This document shows, piece after piece, positions 35,201 to 45,271 of a stretch of 64,000 nucleotides of DNA. Position 1 is the stretch's first letter, and every line of letters starts with the position of its first letter. The notes beneath the pieces are model-generated. The model had not been told where the DNA came from and did not search any database. It was given only the letters and a program-made list of their open reading frames with translations. Made by a program: the position numbers and the translations under genes. The stretch is from Thamnaconus septentrionalis (Eukaryota > Chordata > Actinopteri > Tetraodontiformes > Monacanthidae): NCBI GenBank assembly GCA_009823395.1, contig CM020517.1, positions 11,869,501 to 11,933,500 of the forward strand, written 5' to 3'.

Positions 35201-38200
35201 GCTAATGGAGACCTCGACAACAGGCCCCTGCCAGGCCCCCTGATCAAAAGAACAGGAAAGAAATACAGAAATTACTCCAGCGTCATAAAGCTCCTGGAAA
35301 CATCTCCATCACTCAGCCAATTCTCAATGACCCCTACCGGAGGCGGAGGCCTTTGAACTTTGAGTTGCTATATTTCATTAAAGTCGACTGCCTCCGCCTG
35401 GCCACTGCCGTCTTTGTTCGGCTGTATGTTTTTGCAGACTTCAGCACCATCCATAACATGGCACGGCATTCCGCGGCTCCATCCAAAATAAATAAGGAGG
35501 TAATTTATAATTTGTTATTACATTAAGCGCACTGATACGGATTGCCTGCGTAACACGAACAAGACAGCCTTGGCTGACTTTCCATTTGGAATTCTCCTGC
35601 CCTGTGACTCCTTGAGTGTAGGATTAACTGAAAAGTGCCTTTTGATTTCAGTTTGGGATATTCCATAACGCCTCCATACTTTTCCACCGTGTGCATAAGG
35701 AGCAGGGGGAAAGAAATGAGGCTTCATCCAAGGTCCTTGAGCTGAATTAATGGGGGCCTTTCATGTCATGTTTTTGGTACAGCCATTCTGTCTCTCCACT
35801 AGTGTTGCTTTAAACCTGCTTTTCTGATGTTTTACCTGGTTGTGGGCTAAAAAGCGAGGAGCGAAGAGTTTCCTACAATGACTTTTAAAAGTTTGCTTAG
35901 TCGAAAAAAAATAATGACAGTAATTTAGGGACACTTCAGCAATTGACCATTTTTGTGAACATGAGGTGTTTTTTATTTTGTTTTGTATTATTTGAAAGGG
36001 TAATAAAGGCAAAACTGAGTTTAGGAATACATGCAAATTCTAATGGGTCACATTTCAACTTTTTTTTAAAAAGATGTTTAAAAGTAACTTGTTCTAGGTA
36101 TATTATGACATAACTAGAATCTACAGGTGAATTGCTCTTTCCTGCCACTACATTGTTAAAATGATTTTAACTACTGGTGTCAAAAATGTTCAATTAATTG
36201 CAACTAATTTAATTGAATCAATAAAATTCTTAATTGACAATTAATCTATAATTGATTAATTGTTCACATCCCTAGCATGATTTATTATCCAAAATGCCAA
36301 ATGGTTCATCTAGAGCACAAGTCCACATATACAGATTGAAAACAGATGTAAAAGACATTTCAACATTATGCAAACGCAAATGCTAAGTAACACACTGGCG
36401 CGCATAATGAGTCAATGCAGACGTGACACGGTTAATTCGCAGTTACAGCCAAAGAGTGCACAGTGAGTGGCACTCCAGTCTATTTATCTCACTCCATTAG
36501 GCTAAGGCCCGGTGCACACACGGGGGCTGAGTGTGTGCTTACAGAGCCACTTATCAGAGCCACGGCGAAAGGAGAGAGAGACCGCGGAGGGACAGAAAGG
36601 CCGGACGGAGAGAGTGACAGACAAAAAACAGCAGGGTCACAGTAAAGGAGACATAACAAAGACCAAAAAAAACGAGAAGGGAGAGGGGTGGGGTGAGAGT
36701 TAAAGAGAGGAGGCCTGATTTAGAGACTGGTTAAGATGGCAGAGAGGCCGCCTTTAACGTGGAGCTCACAAGGAGAGGAGGGCTGTGCATGGAGAGTCAA
36801 GGGGGGTGGATTAGGTGGGCCCAGGCGGCAGTAACCAGGAATCCCAACAATCTCACACCCCACTCTCTGGCCCGGGCTCAGGTCCAGCCACATGACACGC
36901 TCTAACAGACCTCTTTCTCTCTCTTAATACAGACCAGGGCACCGACCAGGGCAGCACCTGCTTATTATTGTCTAATTCTTTTGGAGATGGGATGACCTCT
37001 TGGCATGGACGGGGCCATTGTGCAACCGCTCGTTCCAAGTCGCAGGCACCCCGACACAAAAGCTACACCACTGTCATCATCATAGCAGAGGGACGCGTGC
37101 ACTGTGTTAACAATCACTCACTCTTCGGTCAGACTTGGCTTTGTCTATTAGGGGGATAAAACCGCTTTGTCTGGTGAAATTCTTACCCAAGGTGGCTTTT
37201 TGTTTGTGCAACACTAAATAAAACATCCATCCATCCATCCGTTGTCAATACCCGCTTATTCCTGAGCTCAGGGTCAGGGGTCTGCTGGAGCCTATCCCAA
37301 CTGTCATAGGGCGAAGGCTGGGTTGCACCCTGGACAAGTCGCCAGTTCATCGCAGGGCCACATTAGAGACAACATTCACACGCTCACACAGGCCCTGTTT
37401 GCACTTGGTCATTTCATGCGTTTTTCGTATTCCGATCGGCAAAAAACACACGAAGTAACCAAGTGCAAACAGTCCAAATCCGTTTTGTCATCCGAATACC
37501 CAAACCACCTCGCGGAGGTGGTTTGGGTATTCGCTTCGCATTCGTCACGGACGTGCGAACAGAATGCGAGCTCAGTCCACATTAACGACCGCCTACTCTG
37601 CTCACCTCTCCCGTGTACGTACTTGGTAGGCGCCCCACCTCCCGCCGTCGTCATTATTAAGTTACAAACAAGAAGCGAAAACAAATCATTTTTGTTAGAC
37701 TCTTTTATTAGGATGCTAATACATTTTTGTCCGCATTAGCGTATTTTGTCAGTGGAGCAGCGGTCGCAGTTTCCCCACATATGAGATTAAATGTGCGACG
37801 TTGCATCCGAAAACTTGCCAGCCACTGTTGATCCGAAAAAGAAGTCATCACCACTCTGTCCCACCAGTCGTTACTCCTCGTTCGGATCCATACGAGCTGC
37901 AGTAGAATTAAAACGAGTGACTTGATATAGTCCGCAAACAGGAAGTCGATTCTTATTCGTGTTCAGGTGAAACTAGCCGTAGTTTTGCGCTTTACTGCCC
38001 CTAGTGGTTAAAAATGCACTAATGCGATCACAAGTGGCACAAACAGTTACAAGTGGCAAAGTGCAAACAGGGCCACACACACCTACGGATAATTTAGTGT
38101 TTCCTATTGACCTCACATGCATCTTTTTAGACTGTGTGAGGAACCCGGAATACCTGGAAAGAACCCACGCAGACACATGGAGAACATACAAACTCCACAC

Positions 38201-41200
38201 AGAAAGGTCCCAGGCCCCGCAATCTAACCCAGCAGCGCTAACCACTGTGACACTGTGTCACCCAGGTGTATTCAAACAAAACAAAAAAAAAGCAAAAAGA
38301 AAGAAAAATTAAATAAATTAAACTTGTTGATCATTTGCTATTTGTGCTCAAAGCTTCAACAGAGAACTTCTGTTCAGTCCTAATGACTACATTCTGTCTG
38401 TAAAGCACTTCACGCTAGTGGTCACTGAGTATACTGCCAGGCAGCATACTGCCTGACTGGTACTACATAAATAAAAATAATTTTTAAAAAGTTTGGAATT
38501 TGTTATCCATGGCAAATCAAGTTGGAATTATACTGAATGAGCAAAAATTCTGATCTGAATTCAACTGAATGCAACTCCAATTTTAACAACTCTGCCCTAG
38601 AGAAAATTTGAACATTAAAGCCACAAATAGGACAACAAAAAGACAATATTGGGAAGTATTTAGAACTGCTTCTCCCAAACAAGTACTGTCCCTGGCAGAC
38701 TGCGACACTGTCTCCACATGTTATCAGGAGCTGTGTTTATGTTGCTTCGTGGCCTCCATCAGTCAACAGTGAGGTGCATCCTGCCGCTCCCCGCATGCCT
38801 CCTACTTCAACCTTCCGGCATTCCACAAAGAGGAAAGTTAAGCAACGCGGGCTCAGCGCACCGTCTACAGTTGACACAGTTGGAGTCCAGTCTGGGGTGC
38901 TGAATGTGATACAGATGTCCCATTAAGTCGCGCCGCCATTGCCCCCCCGAGTCCATGCGATGTTCCGCTAACTGGCAAACAAGCCAGGAGGCAGTAAACA
39001 AGACTGTTTTCAGCCAGACGTGTTTTCAGCGGCGAGCAGTGTATATTTCTGTGTATGTGGTTGTGTCTGTGTGATGATGAGGGTGACGACTGATCCTGGC
39101 GCAGCCGAGTTCATCTCACTTTTCCGTCCCCGGGAACCCTACACCGGCGCAACTTGTGGATCGGGCCAATTGCCTTGATACTGGGAAGCGCTTCACACCA
39201 GCGCCTTTGTCAACAAGCCCTTTTTATGGAGACGGCCAATGACAGGCTGCAGTGTAAGCGGGAGTGTTTGGGCAGAATGGAGCAATTCAGGGCTGAGGCG
39301 GAGAGGGAGGGACGGTGAGAGAGCCGGCGCAGGAGTGGGCAAGCGGGAGAAAGAAAAGCTGGTGAGACAGACGAGACAGAGGCGGGTGGAGGCAGGGCTA
39401 GACATATGGAGGGGGTGGAGGAGCTGGCAAAGCTCTCACTGACAGAGACGGGTGAGGCGGGGGGGCTCTTGACAGTCGGGCAATATTGTCTGAAATCAAT
39501 CTGTCATCTCAGAGCTGTTGAGCCTGTCATTACGATGCGGTACCCGCTCTTTCACAGCGACAATTTGTCCACTGCTTTCTCAGTTCGACTTACTGCTCGG
39601 CACAAAGGTCGCTGTCCTTCAACCATCTACCGCTTGCCAACCTGGCTGTCTGGCTCTTTGTCCGTCAACTGCCCCATTCTGGGCATTTGATTTGAGCCCT
39701 GCAAGCTTGCACAGCAAGTACAGGAAGCCACTAAACTGAAGAAGGCGTCCTGCTGGTACGTCATCTACCGTCAGCCATCCCATCGCATGGTCAAAAAGAA
39801 CAAAACAGAAAAAGCAACCTGGTTATTTAAACACAACACGATTGTATGCATCACACTAAGGCTGCATTCAGACTGCAGGCGAATCGGATTCAAATCAGAT
39901 TTCTTCTCAAATCCGTTTGAAAATTTTTGGGGCTGACTGTCCACACTGTTTTTAGCAAGTGTCCAAATGGGATCTGGTTCTGTTCAGACTGGGCCATATT
40001 ATTGACCGATTAGACAGGTTGCTGTAGCAACGACGTTGGAGCGGAGGCGTTGTCCAGCGTGTGTAGTGTGTGGCTTGTTGCGATAAATGCCCTGGAGCTG
40101 GGCTTGAATGGCGCTATCTGCACACAGACTGATGAGGCAGTGAGTTTCCACCTCTGTCCAGGGACTGCTGTTTTCTACTTCTTCTGTCTGCTCCATTACG
40201 TGACACCTTGAAAGGCGTTCTCTGGTCTGGCGCATTGGGTTTTTGCGTCGCATAGAGTGACATCACGGACAGTCAAAATCGATTGGTGTGTTTGGAGCCG
40301 TTCAGACTGAGACGCATCTGTCCAAACGTGATTTGAAACTACATCCCAAAGGTGGTTTCAATCCGATTTTCAAAAATCGGATTTCATGTTATTTGTGATT
40401 GTTCAGATTACAAAAGAGCAGTTTCAATCTGGATGGGCTGAAAATCAGATTTTGGCTGGCAGTCTGAACACGCCTTTAACCCTCAAGCTTCAAATTCAGA
40501 GTACTTTCAGGCAAGGCGGGGAGGAGCCCCAATACACTCTCAAAAAAAACCCAGCACATGAGGAAATCAAATCAATTTCACTGCAAGCTATAGAATTCCA
40601 GTCTGGTACAGCAGTAGCTGGAAATAAAATATGACGGATTAGACTTTGTGCCAAGAGAATGATTTTTCCACCCGTGTCAGACAGAAGTCAAGGCAGTGAC
40701 ATATTTTCTTTTATTATTATTACCGCGTTCCCGCGAAGTGAAAAGTCCATCGCTCTTTGCCTCGTCGCGTCCATTCAGACAGAGAGGGAGAGAAGAAAAA
40801 AGCGCTACCGCTGCTGGAAGGAAGGAAGGGGCTACGCATTCCATCTTGACAGCCTTCACGCACGCAATGAAAACTCCCATTCTGATCGACGGCGACGAGC
40901 AAGCAACCCACACGGGGATCTTTACAACCTCCATCAATGGGGGCGACAATGCACATAGAATTTCGGAGGGGGCTCAAAGGAATCGCTAATGAAAAACAAA
41001 GTGGGAGTGGAAAAAAGCCACAAAGCCATGTGGGGTCGCATTGAAATTAATCGGAGGTGAACTGAAACTGAAAAGCAGGATCTGAGGGGGAGCGTGCACG
41101 CGTCTTTTTGTGTGTGTGCACGCGCATGTGTGCGTTTCGGGACGTCTTCCACCACAACAACGCAGTGTGTCGAAGGCAGCAGGGGAGGCCACACTTGGGG

Positions 41201-43516
41201 CTTGTTATCCCAGCTGTCCCTTGGCTCAGCTTTCTTCAGGCTCAGCCAGCCGTCGTCTCTGCCTCCACCAGAACTTTCAATCAACCTTTTGACTTTCGAA
41301 CAGCAAGGTTTTGGGGTGTGTGAGTGTGTTTGTGTGGGGGGAAGAGAGAGAGAGAGTTTGTCAGGCGTAAAACGATTGTTGAAGAAAGTGCCACGGAGGG
41401 AGGAAGACGACTGAGGGAGATTCAAAGAGCGAGGGAAAAACTTTGACACTGCCCATGTTGAGCCATATTAGCGTTGTAGTACTCGAGATTGGTCTTGGTC
41501 TCGAGACCACTTTTTCAGGGTCTCGGTATCGTCTTGGACTCTGAGGCATTTTTACTCGGTCTTGTCTGAGTCTCGGACTGGACAGAATCTGGATTTTTGA
41601 TCAAGACCAGTCGAGACTCAGCCAACACTACGATGACAGATAATAAGGACAACAATCCAGCTGCTGCTGTTTTACGCTCTGTTTGTGACACCCGAGTCCC
41701 CCCCCATTCCTAGTTAATTTGTTTTTATAAAGCAAAGTTGTTTTTTGGAAAAGGGTTCAAAATAGTTGGTAAAGCAGCAAAATGTCAAAGAAAATTACTG
41801 AAAGACACCTTGCTGAAAAGGGATGTTGATTTTCGATTTAGAAGCAAACTTGAATTTAGAAAAGATACTGGTAATTTTTTTCTGTTTTGTTGTTATTTTT
41901 CTTTGATATATAAAGACTTGGTCTTGGTCTGGTCTCGATCTCGATACTTTCTAGTCTTGATAATATCTTGGTCTCGGTTGGTGCGGTCTTGACTACAACA
42001 CTAAGCCATATATTAAGGTTGACAAAGTGTCCAAGTGACTGGAAGAAATTGGATTTTTCCCTCAAATCATAATCACAGAGGGACACAATGTGAGACTTGA
42101 TGCCTGAGAACATTATGAGGAAAATAAGGAAGAAGGGGCTCGTTGTGCTGGCCTTGATAACTCGTGAATGATACAGTGGCACGGCACATTCAAACAGGCT
42201 GCGGCAAGCACACACAGCGAGACGGGGAGGATAACATATCTGCACCTTAAATCGGCCCTTTCTTTATTCACCGGCATCACAATAATGCCTTGCCCGGACG
42301 TGCTCAGTGGCGTCCTGAATCAAAAACACATTCTAAATAGGTCACCCACAGTTTTCCTGTTTTTTTTTCTTTATGGCGCGAGAGGCTCGACTCAAGACGA
42401 GAGAGCAGCAGGCAGGTGAGCAGCGAAAATCCTTTCTGACTGAAACGATCTGGCAGGCGGGGATAAAAAAAAATGAAGTGGATGCGACTGGAGCGCGATG
42501 GGAATGGGAAGGTCGGTCCCTTGCTGTAACTTGGCTCTTCTGAATAGTTCTGGGAAAAGGGGGGAGCACGACTTGGAGAACTGAAGGCGGCTCAGACAGG
42601 GGAGGGGAGAGGAGGGAAGGTTATGCAAGACAAACAGCTCCAACTGTGGGGCTATAATGTTATTGTAGGGTCACTTGTAAGGGCTCCAGCGGGGGCAGAC
42701 CCCCACCTATGGGCGTTCCTCTACTGCATCGGTGTCAAACTCTGGCCCGTGGGCCAAATTTGGCCCACAGTGTAATTATATTTGGCCTGCGAGGCAATAC
42801 TAAATCACAACTATAGCTGGCCTGCTGGTATTATACAGCACATGTACCACTCATACTACAAATCCCAGAATGCTCTCTGCTCAATCAGCACAGGACGTTA
42901 ATTGAAGGATATTATTATTACTTCACTGGTTTATTGTTGTTATTTTTACTTTAGAAGAAAAGAGGCGTACGATTTGTATTTACATTTTATTTTGGTTTGA
43001 AATTCGATTTTGCATGTGTGCCATATTAAGTCATCTATTGTATAGTATTAAACTGTGCTTGTTCTATATTTAGAGGTTTTTAGCCCACTTGTGTATTTCA
43101 GTTTGACAACCCTGCTCTACTGCGTCGGCCCGCTCATCCTCCTCGCCCCCTCCCCTGCCAGTGGTGTAACACAGCAGCCTCAAGTCCAGAGTCTAAACAG
43201 CGTCCTCTATATTATTACAACCTCATCTGACAGCAGACATCTGTTCCAGGACAAACTTTTAGTTCTTCACGCGGTCCAATAAATCCTTCGGGCTGCACCA
43301 GGAAAGCCTATAAACGCGATTACCATGTGAACGGTGACGGGGGTGGCACCTTGTCGTTGTGTCAGGAAGCCACTTGAAGAGTTTTTTGTGGAGGTTAACG
43401 GGAGAAAAAAGGAATTCTATTTAACTGGACCCAACGCTGTTCAGCCGGCAGGAAGAGTGTGTGTGGTCTGAAAACACTGCAGGAGCCAACTGCCCAAACA
43501 AACTAATGAGTATTGT

Positions 43517-43549
<33 letters not shown>

Positions 43550-45222
43550 CGCAAGCACACACACAGACCTTTTTTATGACTTAACCAGATTTACTCGAAG
43601 AAATAAACAAAGAAGAAAATTAAATTTGCCTCATGCGTTTCAGCATTAGCATACAGCTGGAAGGGGTCAAGCGCCAAAGGGCGGACAGCAGCTCGTTGAA
43701 ATTCCACATGAATGCTAATTGAGGTGTCCATTAAAGTCGGCCGATGTGGAGGAGGAGGAGGAGGGTCCGCTCGCAGGGATTATACGACCCCGGCTAAAGC
43801 AAACACTGACTGACCTCCATTATGGCTACTTATCACGGCGGCAGGTCCTCTCCGTTCTTTTCCTGCTGCAGGGGTGAAGTCTGACACATTCCTGCGTGCG
43901 AATGTTTCCTTCTGAAGCAGCAGGGTCGGCGCTCTGCGCTGATGGATGGGCAGCGAGGATTGGCACGCCGGTGGTCACATTATTTCCTCAATAGCGCGCG
44001 AGGGAGAGTGAGAGAGAGATGGTGGCAGGAGTGTATTGTTTCCAGCCTGGCTCGGGGGACTGAAGGAAGCCTAGCAGCGTTGGCTCTTGGAATATCTCTG
44101 AGGTTTTGTCAAATTGCCCCTGTGAATGTCCCATTATTATCACGCAGTTTCTCAGGTAATTTCAGGCCGTTTAGGGGGAAACACACTCATTCGGACACAA
44201 GCAAGCGGCGCCTGTTGGCTCTCGTAACTTTCTCTCACACCATTGTAAATAAGAGTCACCAGTCTACTGTGAGGGTTTCTTTCTTTCCTTCTCTCTTTTT
44301 TTTTAATGAATGGCAAATACGTCTGGTCTACAGAGATCAGGAGCGTTTAAAATAAATCACTGTCTAACCCGGGGGAGCACCGCACATAATAATCCGTCCA
44401 TTGTTCTCCACAAATGGACCCAGACTCGCTAAATAGGGCTGTGAAGAATTGGACAAGGCTTGGCCGAGAGTAGGGGTCAGCTAATGTCTTGTTTTAACGA
44501 CAGCGCATTAACTTAACTCTCTTCCTTTAGCTTTACGTCGGCAGTAAATGTGAGGAAATGCAGAGAGGAACGCAAAAAAGAAGGAGCGGAGTCAAGAAGG
44601 TGACAGACAGTGTTGGTTTTCCTGGTCTTGTAAAACACAGATGCAGAAAATCACAAGAGTTGCAATGTGTCCCATTTTTTGCTTTGGGCAACAAAACAAA
44701 AAGACAACAGAAAATCTATTTGCTTTTCAGTACCTAAATTGAACGTGAAGGTGTGACTTGGACAAGGACCAGAGCAGAAGAACAGGCAAGTGTTCTCAGC
44801 AGAATTCTTTTGTCTTGAACCTTCAGCTTGGCCCGTATGATCTCATTCCACTACCTTCGTGACACTCAGGAGCTTTTTAAGAATAAGAGGACTTTTGGGC
44901 ATTTAGTTGCTGAGAAACTAGTCTCATTATGTTCGAAGGAAACGGAAAACAGTGCAGGAGCCAAATGGCCTTGTGATTTTAAAGAGGGCTTGGCATCAAA
45001 TTTATCTCCAAGTCTTGTTGTGAAAGCGTGATGTAATTCCTCAATAAAATGTAAGTTCCAAAAACCTCTTAGTTCGCATTTTGAACGAACTTCCCCCGTT
45101 AACTCGAGATGTAAAGCAGAGATGTCCAGAGGATTTGAAAGCAGGAACAAAGCAGAGTTAAAAAAGAAACAATTGTACGCTAAAGGCTGTTTCTAATTAA
45201 CATGCATCAAGACTGTATTGCT

Positions 45223-45271
<49 letters not shown>

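Noticed and set aside
40934..41449. A 171-codon minus-strand frame in the fgfrl1 intron, considered as a nested gene
   Set aside because: It is low complexity, rich in Ser, Pro and His from CA/GT tracts, with no domain and no intron signals.
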